Assembly: GCA_001796785.1 (NCBI GenBank)
Contig: MGNL01000004.1
Span: forward strand, 3,644 to 18,677
Direction: 5' to 3'
DNA: 15,034 bases
Source of the DNA: Chloroflexi bacterium RBG_16_51_16
GTDB lineage: Bacteria; Chloroflexota; Anaerolineae; Anaerolineales; Villigracilaceae
Part shown: positions 7,097-14,531 of the stretch, one piece after another
Layout: every line of letters starts with the position of its first letter
Numbering within the stretch: position 1 is the stretch's first letter
Notes under the pieces: generated by a model
Told to the model about the DNA's origin: nothing
Seen by the model: only the letters and a program-made list of their open reading frames with translations
Database searches by the model: none
Position numbers and translations under genes: made by a program

Positions 7097-7693
7097 ATGA
7101 CGATAAAAGACAAGGTTGTTCTAATCAGTGGAGCAGGCAAGGGAGCAGGCGCGGCGCTCGCTCGCACCCTGGCTTATAAAGGTGCTCGCGTAGCCGCTAA
7201 TGATATCTCCCCGGTAAACGTCGTCGAGGTCGTGAACGATGTCGTGCGCAAGGGAGGCAACGCCCAGGCCTTTATTGCTGACATTGCGAAAAAAGTAGCC
7301 GTGCAAGCCCTGCTCAAGGAAGTTGAAGAAACTTTTGGAGGCATAGACGTCCTGATCAGTCACGCCGCGGTAAAACCAACCGATTCATTACTCAATATGG
7401 ATGAGTGGGACTGGCAGCGTACGCTGGATGTAAACCTGACGGGAGCATTCCTGATGACGCAATCCATGGGAAGGATGATGCGCGAGCGAGGCGGCGGGAC
7501 GATCATCAACATTGTGGACCCGGTCGACGGGGAGGAAAAAATGAAGGGGGCATACTTTTCGAGCATGGCAGGTCTGATGGAATTGACACGGCAGACTGAG
7601 CTGGAATTAGGTCAATTGGGGATCCAGGTCCATCTCGTAATGAATACGAGCGAGGCTGAGGTTGACGACCTGGTGATTAATATCCTCGCATAG
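7097..7693 (+). CDS. Short SDR-family (Rossmann) protein, probably catalytically altered
   Basis: A 198-residue protein, shorter than the usual 240-260 for classical SDRs. The nucleotide-binding glycine motif is present (SGAGKGAGAALA, residues 11-22), as are an NADP/NAD-type acidic turn (ANDIS), an ADI motif and the structural Asn in DVNLTGAF. The active site is changed. The usual YxxxK reads AYFSSMAGL, with Met in place of Lys. The segment that normally holds the catalytic Ser reads INIVDPVDG. The C-terminal PG and substrate-binding parts are missing. It may bind a dinucleotide without classical oxidoreductase activity, or be a decaying gene. I chose the ATG at 7097, with GGAGAGAAGG just before it, because the 40 residues upstream in the same frame are not SDR-like. 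The 129 bp before it hold nothing clear. Confidence 0.75.
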   Translation: MTIKDKVVLISGAGKGAGAALARTLAYKGARVAANDISPVNVVEVVNDVVRKGGNAQAFIADIAKKVAVQALLKEVEETFGGIDVLISHAAVKPTDSLLNMDEWDWQRTLDVNLTGAFLMTQSMGRMMRERGGGTIINIVDPVDGEEKMKGAYFSSMAGLMELTRQTELELGQLGIQVHLVMNTSEAEVDDLVINILA

Positions 7694-7789
7694 GAAATCG
7701 AATTGGCATTCAATCCATGGAAAGTACTGGAGTTTATTAGGCGATTTAGAACCCAGTAAATATTCGACGAATTAGTGGATAAGTTGGGG

Positions 7790-7795
7790 TAAAAT
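7790..7795 (+). promoter_or_regulatory. -10-like element close to the response regulator start
   Basis: TAAAAT ends 8 nt before the ATG at 7804, and no Shine-Dalgarno is present. This is consistent with a leaderless or near-leaderless mRNA. An 11-bp odd palindrome (ATTCGACGAAT, 7762-7772) just upstream could be an operator, but this is weak. Confidence 0.4.
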
Positions 7796-7803
7796 ACACT
7801 TCT

Positions 7804-8463
7804 ATGGCTAAGCAGCGCATCATCCTGGTGGACGACCATGAGGTCGTGCGCCTGGGTTTGAAATCACTGCTTGCAAGACACGCGCAGTTCGAGATCGTCG
7901 GCGAAGCCGGATCCTCCCGTGAAGCCCTGGAGCAAGTCAACCAGCTGAAACCGGATGTGGTCATCATGGACATCCGACTTCCGGGCACGTCGGGCATCGA
8001 GACTTGCGAGCAGATCATAAACACGTATCCCGGGACGAAAGTCATCATGCTGACATCGTACGCCGAAGATGAGATGTTATTTTCCGCGATCCGGGCGGGA
8101 GCATCGGGTTATATCCTCAAGCAGATCGGCAGCGACGACCTGATCAAGGCACTGGAAGCTGTCGGCCGCGGCGAAGCGCTGCTCGACCCGGCAGTTACCC
8201 AGCGAGTATTCCAGGAAGTCCGCAGGGCTGTGAAAGAGGAGGAAGCCTCCGCGTTCTCACATTTAAGCCAGCAGGAAAAGCACGTCCTGCTGCTGGTCTC
8301 GGAAGGCAAGACCAACCGGGAGATCGCCAAAAACCTGTTTCTGGGTGAAGGCACGGTGCGGAATTACGTTTCCAGCATCTTATCGAAGCTTGGAGTGAAC
8401 AACCGGGCTGAGGCGGCTGCTTATGCAGTTCAGCACAACTTGAGAGAATATATCGCCTCGTAA
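7804..8463 (+). CDS. NarL/LuxR-family response regulator (REC + HTH)
   Basis: A 219-residue two-domain regulator. The receiver domain (about 5-120) has acidic pair Asp10/Asp11, phosphoacceptor Asp56 in MDIRLPG, Thr84 and Lys106. The C-terminal LuxR-type helix-turn-helix (about 153-212) includes [20 protein letters not shown] and [16 protein letters not shown]. Overall it resembles the DevR/LiaR group. When phosphorylated it should bind DNA as a dimer. No histidine kinase gene lies next to it, so it is an orphan here and its signal and targets cannot be named. It is followed directly by a clear intrinsic terminator, so it forms its own unit. Confidence 0.93.
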   Translation: MAKQRIILVDDHEVVRLGLKSLLARHAQFEIVGEAGSSREALEQVNQLKPDVVIMDIRLPGTSGIETCEQIINTYPGTKVIMLTSYAEDEMLFSAIRAGASGYILKQIGSDDLIKALEAVGRGEALLDPAVTQRVFQEVRRAVKEEEASAFSHLSQQEKHVLLLVSEGKTNREIAKNLFLGEGTVRNYVSSILSKLGVNNRAEAAAYAVQHNLREYIAS

Positions 8464-8490
8464 TACGGCGGCAAAGCTTTAGGAACAAGA

Positions 8491-8518
8491 TCCCTGGCGA
8501 AAGCCCAGGGATTTTTTT
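8491..8518 (+). terminator. Intrinsic terminator of the response regulator gene
   Basis: A 7-bp stem TCCCTGG/CCAGGGA with a short GAAA-containing loop is followed by seven T residues, 27 nt after the stop codon. Confidence 0.9.
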
Positions 8519-8549
8519 AAACACAAAGGACACGAAGGAGGACAAAGGA
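8519..8549 (+). repeat. Short ACACAAAGG-type imperfect tandem motif
   Basis: Three degenerate 9-10 bp units read ACACAAAGG, ACACGAAGG and AGGACAAAGG, just after the terminator. From memory, similar purine-rich ACAAAGGACACGAAGG strings are dispersed in intergenic regions of some environmental bacteria. Whether this is such a family cannot be shown from one copy. Confidence 0.4.
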
Positions 8550-8612
8550 TTTTAAGCGGGGACCCCTGATCGGGAATGTTACTAAATTGCACGGAGACAC
8601 CGGATAAGGAAA

Positions 8613-8618
8613 TATAAT
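8613..8618 (+). promoter_or_regulatory. -10 element placed for a leaderless mRNA of the formyltransferase gene
   Basis: TATAAT ends 7 nt before the ATG at 8626, and the sequence up to the ATG is AGGGCGG. The M23 gene has the same hexamer, the same 7-nt distance and a similar TTGGCGG. A possible -35 (TTGCAC, 8587-8592) has a long 20-nt spacer. Confidence 0.55.
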
Positions 8619-8625
8619 AGGGCGG

Positions 8626-9315
8626 ATGGTAAGATCCGACAACAAACTTCTTTTTCTCGGCAAGGCGGATGACGAATATTGTGCACGCGCAGCTGAATTC
8701 TGCAAATCACGATTCGAGCGGCTGACTATCTGCCTGGGCGGGTGGGGTGATGCATTCCCGGGAGAAGCGCGTGAATGGGAGGGAGATTACATCATTTCCT
8801 ATTTATCACGCTGGGTGGTTCCGGAATTTCTATTAGCGCGGGTACGCAAGGCAGCCATCAATTTTCACCCGGCATCACCAGCTTACCCGGGTATCGGCTG
8901 CAACAACTTTGCGTTGTACGAAGATGCGCGAGAATATGGCGTGACCTGCCATCACATGGCAGCCAAGGTGGACACCGGGGACATCATCGCAGTGCGGCGG
9001 TTCCCGATCTTCAAGGAAGATAACGTGGCATCACTACTTCTGAGAACCTACGAAAACCAGATCGCGCTTTTCATGGAAATTGCCGGTATGATCGCAGATG
9101 GAAAAGAGTTGCCGAGAGCAACCGAAAAGTGGACCCGTCCGCCGTTTACGCGGGCGCAGTTCGATGAATTGTTCAGGATCACAGCGGACATGAGCAGGGA
9201 TGAGATCGCCCGGCGGGTGCGGGCAGTGAGCTATGAGGAATATCAACCTTACATCGAGGTCAACGGAATTCGATTTATATACAAACCCACCGAAGATAAA
9301 CCCTCGACGACCTGA
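8626..9315 (+). CDS. Stand-alone formyltransferase-fold protein
   Basis: A 229-residue protein with the formyltransferase N-terminal fold shared by Fmt, PurN and sugar N-formyltransferases. The catalytic triad is visible: Asn79 and His81 in INFHPASPAYPG, and Asp116 in KVDTGDII. Flanking blocks such as YGVTCHHM also fit. Such enzymes move a formyl group from N10-formyltetrahydrofolate to an amine. It lacks the C-terminal tRNA-binding domain of Fmt and does not match PurN closely, so an amino-sugar or small-metabolite substrate is more likely. No sugar-nucleotide genes are nearby to confirm this. It is probably transcribed as a leaderless mRNA. It is 75 bp upstream of the DUF4345 gene, which has its own Shine-Dalgarno. 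Confidence 0.85.
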   Translation: MVRSDNKLLFLGKADDEYCARAAEFCKSRFERLTICLGGWGDAFPGEAREWEGDYIISYLSRWVVPEFLLARVRKAAINFHPASPAYPGIGCNNFALYEDAREYGVTCHHMAAKVDTGDIIAVRRFPIFKEDNVASLLLRTYENQIALFMEIAGMIADGKELPRATEKWTRPPFTRAQFDELFRITADMSRDEIARRVRAVSYEEYQPYIEVNGIRFIYKPTEDKPSTT

Positions 9316-9390
9316 CTCGAATAAGGGAAAAGCTGCGGGACGGGGTTTGGAATTCCCGCACCTGCAAAACAAAAATCTAACGGAGGAAAA

Positions 9391-9732
9391 ATGAATTTAA
9401 TGACGATATTAAAAATCACTGCCTGCATAGCCACTGCTGCAACCGGGTTGTTGTGCGTGGTAAAACCGGAGGCAGCCTACGGTTTCATCGGTTTGACTTC
9501 AAGCGGACCGCGAGGCGTTTCGGAGATGCGGGCGATCTTCGGCGGATTATTCATCGCCCTGGGGATCGTGCCATTGATCCTGGGAGGCAATACTTATCGC
9601 ATGCTGGGCATCGGCTACCTAGCGATCGCGGCAGCCCGGACTTTTTCGATTTTCTTCGACCAATCCTTTGAGCAATCAAACTTGATCAGCCTGGCGATTG
9701 AAATTGTATTCGGCGTGATCCTCAGCATTTGA
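9391..9732 (+). CDS. Small membrane protein, DUF4345 family
   Basis: A 113-residue protein with about four hydrophobic segments and the conserved-looking SEMRAIFGGLFIALGIVPL block, typical of DUF4345 integral membrane proteins. The function of this family is unknown. GGAGG lies 5 nt before the ATG. The stop is followed after 9 nt by the DegV-family gene, so the two are probably co-transcribed and translationally coupled. Confidence 0.8.
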   Translation: MNLMTILKITACIATAATGLLCVVKPEAAYGFIGLTSSGPRGVSEMRAIFGGLFIALGIVPLILGGNTYRMLGIGYLAIAAARTFSIFFDQSFEQSNLISLAIEIVFGVILSI

Positions 9733-9741
9733 AGATCCGAA

Positions 9742-10587
9742 ATGAGCATCAGGATAGTGACCGACAGCACCTGCGACCTGCCCGCTGAAACGATTAGCAA
9801 GCACGGAATTGGCGTAGTGCCGGTTTATATCCATTCTGGAAATGAAGAATACCGGGATGGGGTGGACATCACCCGGGCTGAATTTTACAAAAGGCTGCCA
9901 TCCTTCACCGTCCACCCCACGACGGCTGTGCCAGCTGCGGCAAAATTTAAAGATGCCTATGAGCAGATGGCCAGGGAAGGTGCAAGCGAGATCCTTTCCG
10001 TTCATATTTCAAGTGCCTTGAGCGCCGTCGTTCAAGTCGCCCAAACAGCCGCGGCGGAAACCAAATCGGTCCGGGTAACCGTCCTCGACTCACACCAGTT
10101 AAGCATGGGTATGGGATTTCTGGTTGAGCGGGCGGCAAGCCTCGCTGCACAAGGCTTATCCATGAAAGATATCGGGATAGAGCTGAATGAGCAAATCCTA
10201 CGCTCGCATGTATTTGCCGCGCTGGATACCCTAGAATTCCTCAGGCGCAGCGGCCGCATGAACAACATTATCGCCGGCATTGGAACACTGATCCAACTTA
10301 AACCAATCCTGACCATGTACAATGGCAAGCCGGGTGCAGAACGCGTGCGCACCCGGGAAGGCGCCATCAAGCGTTTGATCCAGATGCTGGAAAGCCTGGG
10401 TGAATTGGAACGTGTCGCAATTGTGCACACCCATGCAGCTGAACGGGTTGTGGAATTGAAGGAGCGCACCTCCCACCTGCTCGCTGGACTCGAAGTGTTG
10501 GCGATGGATATAACACCAGTAATCGGAGCCCATATCGGGCCGGATGCGGTCGGATTCGCTGCGCTTGCAAAGCGCAGGACTAGTTGA
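9742..10587 (+). CDS. DegV-family (fatty-acid-binding) protein
   Basis: A 281-residue protein, normal for DegV. It has the N-terminal IVTDSTCDLP motif, VVPVYIHSGNEEYRDGVDI, the TAVPAAAKF block, the SVHISSALSA ligand-binding segment and VLDSHQLSMGMG. DegV/FakB proteins hold a fatty acid in a cavity, and in Firmicutes FakB presents it to the kinase FakA. No FakA-like gene is in this window, so that partnership is only a possibility. It starts 9 nt after the DUF4345 gene without a strong Shine-Dalgarno, suggesting coupling, and is followed after 28 nt by DUF1295. A hairpin (CTGCGCTT/AAGCGCAG, 10559-10577) overlaps its 3' end. Confidence 0.92.
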   Translation: MSIRIVTDSTCDLPAETISKHGIGVVPVYIHSGNEEYRDGVDITRAEFYKRLPSFTVHPTTAVPAAAKFKDAYEQMAREGASEILSVHISSALSAVVQVAQTAAAETKSVRVTVLDSHQLSMGMGFLVERAASLAAQGLSMKDIGIELNEQILRSHVFAALDTLEFLRRSGRMNNIIAGIGTLIQLKPILTMYNGKPGAERVRTREGAIKRLIQMLESLGELERVAIVHTHAAERVVELKERTSHLLAGLEVLAMDITPVIGAHIGPDAVGFAALAKRRTS

Positions 10588-10615
10588 ATTTCCAATGGTT
10601 TCCCGGGAGGGAATA

Positions 10616-11410
10616 ATGGACTTTATACAGATCTTTCTCAGGTTGGGACTGGTCATACAGGTGTTCATGCTTCTTGTGTGGTTGTGCAGCCTGGCGTTGA
10701 AGGATTCGAGTATCGTCGATATTTTTTGGGGACCAGGCTTCGTACTAACAAACTGGGTGGCATTTGGGTTGACCCCGGAAGGATATTTCGCTCGCAAATC
10801 ATTGCTTTCCGTTCTGGTTACCATCTGGGGTTTACGGCTGGGTTTGCATATCCTGGTGCGCAATCTGGGAAAGCCTGAAGATTTTCGTTACCAAGCCATG
10901 CGAATTGAAGGTGGCAAGACGTGGTGGTGGATAAGCTATTTTAAAGTGTTCGTGCTGCAGGGCTTCCTGATGTGGTTGATTGCTGCTCCCCTGCTGGCTG
11001 CCCAGATCCATTCCGAGCCACAGCACCTCACGTGGATCGACGCAGGCGCAGTTGTAATATGGGTGATCGGATTTTTCTTCGAGGCAGCCGGTGATTGGCA
11101 ATTAATGCATTTCAAAGCAGATCCATCGAACAAGGGCAGGGTATTGAACACGGGGGTGTGGCGTTATACACGCCATCCCAACTACTTTGGTGACGCGGTC
11201 CAATGGTGGGGATTCTATTTTTTGGCCGTTTCAGCCGGTGGCTGGTTCACCTTATTCAGCCCCATGCTCATGACCGGATTGCTGCTCAGAGTTTCAGGTG
11301 TAACCCTACTGGAAAAAACATTGAAGGCAACCAAACCAGAATATCAGAGATATATCAATAGTACCAGTCCGTTCCTGCCATGGTTCCCAAAGGAACGCAG
11401 GGTTAGGTAA
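10616..11410 (+). CDS. DUF1295 integral membrane protein, steroid-reductase-like
   Basis: A 264-residue multi-pass protein of DUF1295, related to steroid 5-alpha-reductases and isoprenylcysteine methyltransferases. Visible family blocks are SSIVDIFWGPGF near the N-terminus, LGKPEDFRYQ, EAAGDWQLMHFK and the C-terminal GVWRYTRHPNYFGD-WWG, the likely cofactor and catalytic region. The reaction and substrate are unknown, but a hydrophobic lipid-like substrate is likely. I chose the ATG at 10616 because GGGAGG lies 5 nt upstream. An earlier in-frame ATG at 10544 would overlap the DegV-family gene by 44 bases. It is probably the last gene of the DUF4345-DegV-DUF1295 operon, and its pairing with a fatty-acid-binding protein hints at lipid metabolism. 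Confidence 0.88.
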   Translation: MDFIQIFLRLGLVIQVFMLLVWLCSLALKDSSIVDIFWGPGFVLTNWVAFGLTPEGYFARKSLLSVLVTIWGLRLGLHILVRNLGKPEDFRYQAMRIEGGKTWWWISYFKVFVLQGFLMWLIAAPLLAAQIHSEPQHLTWIDAGAVVIWVIGFFFEAAGDWQLMHFKADPSNKGRVLNTGVWRYTRHPNYFGDAVQWWGFYFLAVSAGGWFTLFSPMLMTGLLLRVSGVTLLEKTLKATKPEYQRYINSTSPFLPWFPKERRVR

Positions 11411-11493
11411 GGTTTGGCAGGACACCTCTATCTAGTAAACAAATCGTCGCCGGTTCAAGGCGATAATCTCTGACCAATAGACTTTAATCCTTA

Positions 11494-12426
11494 ATGGTAC
11501 CGATCATCGAAGTTAACCAACTGACCAAACGCTACCGCGGGGCACAAGTCAACGCGGTGGATGGGGTTACTTTCCAGGTCTCGCCGGGGGAATTTTTCAC
11601 ACTCCTGGGTCCAAATGGTGCAGGTAAAACCACCACCATATCCATCCTGACCACAACCCTGGCACCCACCTCGGGTTTTGCCAGGATCGCCGGTCATGAC
11701 CTTGCCAGGGAGCCCAGTGAAGTGCGACAGAACGTCGGAATTATTTTCCAGCAAGCGAGCCTGGACATGAACCTGACGGGCGAGGAGAACATCCGCTTTC
11801 ACGCAACGCTTTACGGCTTGTATCCCTTTCAATTAAGCTACGGGATGATGCCCAAAAAATACCGCCAGCAGGTGGATGACCTTGCCACGCTGCTTGGGCT
11901 GGAAGGTGAAATCTTCAAGCCGGTAAAGAAGTACTCGGGCGGGATGCGGCGCAAACTCGAGATCATGCGCAGCCTGCTGCACAGGCCGCGAGTGCTGTTC
12001 CTGGACGAACCGACCGCGGGCCTGGACCCGATCAGCCGCCGAAGCCTGTGGGAATACCTAGGCCAGGTGCGCCGGGAGAGCGGAACGACGATCTTTCTCA
12101 CCACCCATTACCTGGATGAGGCAGAGGAAGCCGATTCGATCTGCATCCTAAACCACGGACGGGTGATCTCTCACGGCTCACCTGTTGAGGTAAAGTCTAA
12201 ATTGATCGAACGCTACCTGCTGATCGACTCTACGGATCACGACGCACTGCGTTCAGAACTGACGCAACATGGCATCGGGTTCGTGGAGACACCCCTGTTC
12301 AAGATCGATCTCAACCACCGTAGCGTGCAGGATATCATCAAGCGGATCGATACACCGCTGAATATGGTGAAGACCCACGTGCCCACACTCGAAGACGCCT
12401 ATCTGGAGATCGTAGGTCAGTCATGA
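11494..12426 (+). CDS. ABC exporter ATP-binding protein (DrrA-like)
   Basis: A 310-residue ABC ATPase with Walker A GPNGAGKTT (39-47), Q-loop FQQ near 85-87, signature YSGGM (147-151), Walker B LFLDEP with Asp171/Glu172, D-loop GLDP and H-loop His205. The length and the C-terminal extension of about 80 residues fit the DrrA/NatA-type subfamily of drug or natural-product exporters. It drives the membrane partner encoded immediately downstream, with which it shares a 4-base ATGA overlap. The cargo is unknown. No Shine-Dalgarno is seen. A TTTAAT hexamer ends 5 nt before the ATG. The 83-bp gap upstream holds only a weak 5-bp hairpin (11447-11463). Confidence 0.95.
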   Translation: MVPIIEVNQLTKRYRGAQVNAVDGVTFQVSPGEFFTLLGPNGAGKTTTISILTTTLAPTSGFARIAGHDLAREPSEVRQNVGIIFQQASLDMNLTGEENIRFHATLYGLYPFQLSYGMMPKKYRQQVDDLATLLGLEGEIFKPVKKYSGGMRRKLEIMRSLLHRPRVLFLDEPTAGLDPISRRSLWEYLGQVRRESGTTIFLTTHYLDEAEEADSICILNHGRVISHGSPVEVKSKLIERYLLIDSTDHDALRSELTQHGIGFVETPLFKIDLNHRSVQDIIKRIDTPLNMVKTHVPTLEDAYLEIVGQS

Positions 12427-13202
12427 GAGAGATATACGCGATCCAGACCATGGCGTACCGGGATTTGATGAAGCTGCTGCGAGATCCGGCGCGGCTGATC
12501 TCAAGTTTCATTTTCCCACTCCTGTTCATCATGATCCTGGGTGGGAGCATGCAAGGCAACCTGGGACCAGTGCTGGGCTACAATTTCATGAGCTTTGTGT
12601 TCACGGGCGTGCTGGCGCAGACATTATTTCAATCTTCAGCCATGGGGGTGATATCACTGATCGACGACCGCGAGAACGATTTCAGCCAGGAGATCTTCGT
12701 CTCACCCATCTCGCGCTATACGATCATCCTCGGGAAGATCGCAGGGGAGACGCTGGTCGCACTTGTGCAGGGTGTGGGAATCCTATTCTTCGGACTGCTG
12801 GCAGGTGTGACGTTCAACTTCAGTCAACTCGTCGGGCTGCTGTGGGTCGGGATCGTGATCTGCCTTTTCGGTGCGGCGTTCGGGGTGGTGGTGTTGTCCA
12901 ATTTGAACAGCCGCCGCACGGCGGACCAGGTGTTCCCGTTCATCATGCTGCCGCAATTTTTCCTGGCGGGGGTCTTCAATCCTATCCGCGTGCTGCCGTG
13001 GTACCTGGACTTCCTTTCGAGGATTTCACCGATGCGTTACGCGGTTGACCTGGCGCGGGGTATTTTTTACATGGGCGAAGCGGAATATTCCAAGGTGACT
13101 CTGGCAAGCCCAGTCATCAATCTAGTAATCATAGGAATAGGATTCCTAGTATTTCTTTTGATCGGTACGTACCTGTTCGTGCGCAACGAACGCAATCGTT
13201 GA
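12423..13202 (+). CDS. ABC-2 type exporter permease (DrrB-like)
   Basis: A 259-residue protein with about six hydrophobic segments and the ABC-2 family features DPARLISSFIFPLLFIMILGG near the N-terminus and LSRISPMRYAVDLARG before the last segments. It forms the membrane part of the exporter with the ATPase encoded just upstream. The ATG overlaps that gene's stop (ATGA), which indicates coupled translation and a fixed stoichiometry. A 7-bp hairpin (CAATCGT/ACGATTG, 13193-13210) covers its stop codon and could mark the end of the unit, but it has no T-run. Confidence 0.93.
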   Translation: MREIYAIQTMAYRDLMKLLRDPARLISSFIFPLLFIMILGGSMQGNLGPVLGYNFMSFVFTGVLAQTLFQSSAMGVISLIDDRENDFSQEIFVSPISRYTIILGKIAGETLVALVQGVGILFFGLLAGVTFNFSQLVGLLWVGIVICLFGAAFGVVVLSNLNSRRTADQVFPFIMLPQFFLAGVFNPIRVLPWYLDFLSRISPMRYAVDLARGIFYMGEAEYSKVTLASPVINLVIIGIGFLVFLLIGTYLFVRNERNR

Positions 13203-13239
13203 GACGATTGACCTGAAAAATCTGCGGGAGGGGTGATCC

Positions 13240-13844
13240 ATGACATGGTACATCGTCCGGCACGCCGAAAAACTTTACGGTGGTTTTTATGATTCGTACC
13301 TGCGTCACCAAAATGAACCGATCACACTAAGGGGACAGGAACAAGCCAGGGCATTGATCCCTTACTTTGCCGGCAAATCCATCCCAGCGATCTATGTCAG
13401 CGAGTACCTCCGTACTCTGCAAACCAGCGATCCATTGGCGCGGCACTTCAAACTCACACCGATCGTGGATCAGCAATTGAACGAAATTGACAACGGGCTG
13501 ATCGATGGATTGTCCGAGGAGGAGATCCAAGCCAGGTTCCCGGAAGTATGGAGAGGATTTGCCGAACGAAATACCGACTTTCGCTTTCCAGGTGGTGAAA
13601 CGGGGGAAGAAGCCCGGAACAGGATCGCGAATTTCATCGAGGAAAAAAGGACGCCCACGCAAATCAGGACATTGTCGTCATCAGCCACGAAGGCTTGATC
13701 CGCCTGCTCACTTGCCATATATTGAACCTTCCGGTGTATAAACGCTGGAACTTTCAAGTGGATTTTTGCGGAATCATGGAGCTCGATTTTCAGCCGGAAC
13801 ACCGCGAGTGGAAACTTGTCCGATTCAATCTCACGGTCGGATAG
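13240..13844 (+). pseudogene. Histidine phosphatase (phosphoglycerate-mutase-like), frameshifted
   Basis: The reading frame from 13240 starts MTWYIVRHAEK, with catalytic His8 in the RHAE motif, followed by SEYLRTLQTSDPLA. It stops at 13698 after 152 codons with an unrelated tail. In the -1 frame from the A6 run at 13643-13648 the protein continues as KDAHANQDIVVISHEGLIRL, which carries the second catalytic His, to TAG at 13842-13844. The joined length is about 201 residues, normal for the family. One A is therefore missing relative to an intact gene. This could be a real mutation, a sequencing or assembly error in the homopolymer, or slippage, but the A AAA AAG heptamer is not in the phase required for classical -1 frameshifting. 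GGGAGGGG precedes the ATG. It lies 37 bp after the ABC permease gene. Confidence 0.85.
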
Positions 13845-13888
13845 AGTCCGCATTACACCAGTCATGGTTAAATTCCAAAGGAGAATTT

Positions 13889-14425
13889 ATGTTATCTCTC
13901 GATGACCAGCGCTGGAATCAGTTAAACCATGCGTACGGCACAGCTGGCGATATCCCTGCATTGCTTGAACAATTGAAATCGGCACCTCCACAGAAAGGCT
14001 ACGATGGCGAGCCGTGGTTTTCCCTATGGAGCGCGCTGTGCCACCAATATGACGTGTATTCTGCCTCGTATGCCGCTGTTCCGCATATCATCGCTGCGGC
14101 CGCGGAAAGAATTCCACGTGAGCGCCTCGATCACTTGCTCCTGAGCGGATCCATCGAAGCATTCAGCCACCTTGGGGACGCTCCGCCCATTCCGGACGAA
14201 CTCAAGGAGGCGTATGTCTCCGCTCTCAACCAGGCGAAAGAATTGACCCTCGATTGCTTGCGCCTGGAGTGGGACGAAACCGGATTGAGGACGCTGTTAG
14301 GCTCCGCGGCTGCTTTCAGCAGCAAACCACAACTGGGGTGTGCGATCTTTGAACTGGAGCAGGAAACAGAATGCCCTCATTGCGAGAAATCCTTTACGAC
14401 AAGAGGATATGACTTATTTCACTAG
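13889..14425 (+). CDS. Unknown protein, possible HEAT-like/immunity-type, with C-terminal CxxC
   Basis: A 178-residue soluble, mostly helical protein of no firmly recognised family. The N-terminal blocks LNHAYGTAGDIPALLEQLK and LWSALCHQYDVYSASYAAVP resemble a group of uncharacterised, HEAT-repeat-annotated proteins seen in actinobacteria and myxobacteria, some of which may be toxin-immunity proteins. This resemblance is from memory and not checked. The C-terminus has ECPHCEKSF (Cys162, Cys165), half of a zinc ribbon or a redox CxxC. The start at 13889 is chosen because AAAGGAG lies 7 nt upstream; the longer in-frame ORF from 13766 overlaps the phosphatase remnant. No toxin gene is visible nearby. 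Confidence 0.7.
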   Translation: MLSLDDQRWNQLNHAYGTAGDIPALLEQLKSAPPQKGYDGEPWFSLWSALCHQYDVYSASYAAVPHIIAAAAERIPRERLDHLLLSGSIEAFSHLGDAPPIPDELKEAYVSALNQAKELTLDCLRLEWDETGLRTLLGSAAAFSSKPQLGCAIFELEQETECPHCEKSFTTRGYDLFH

Positions 14426-14531
14426 CATTTGGACACCACCTGATTTATATTGATGGGGGAAAACATAGAACCAAATTTCTCAAAGTTAAACAAGCACAGC
14501 TCTAATTCGAGGTTACCAAAGGAGGCGGAAT

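Noticed and set aside
11447..11463. Possible tRNA T-arm remnant (GGTTCAAGG within a 5-bp hairpin)
   Set aside because: The stem and loop do not line up with a T-arm (the TTC is not at the start of the loop) and no other tRNA arms are present nearby.
13643..13649. Programmed -1 ribosomal frameshift on AAAAAAG in the histidine phosphatase
   Set aside because: The heptamer is not in the X_XXY_YYZ phase of the upstream frame and no downstream stimulatory structure was found; an indel or sequence error is simpler.
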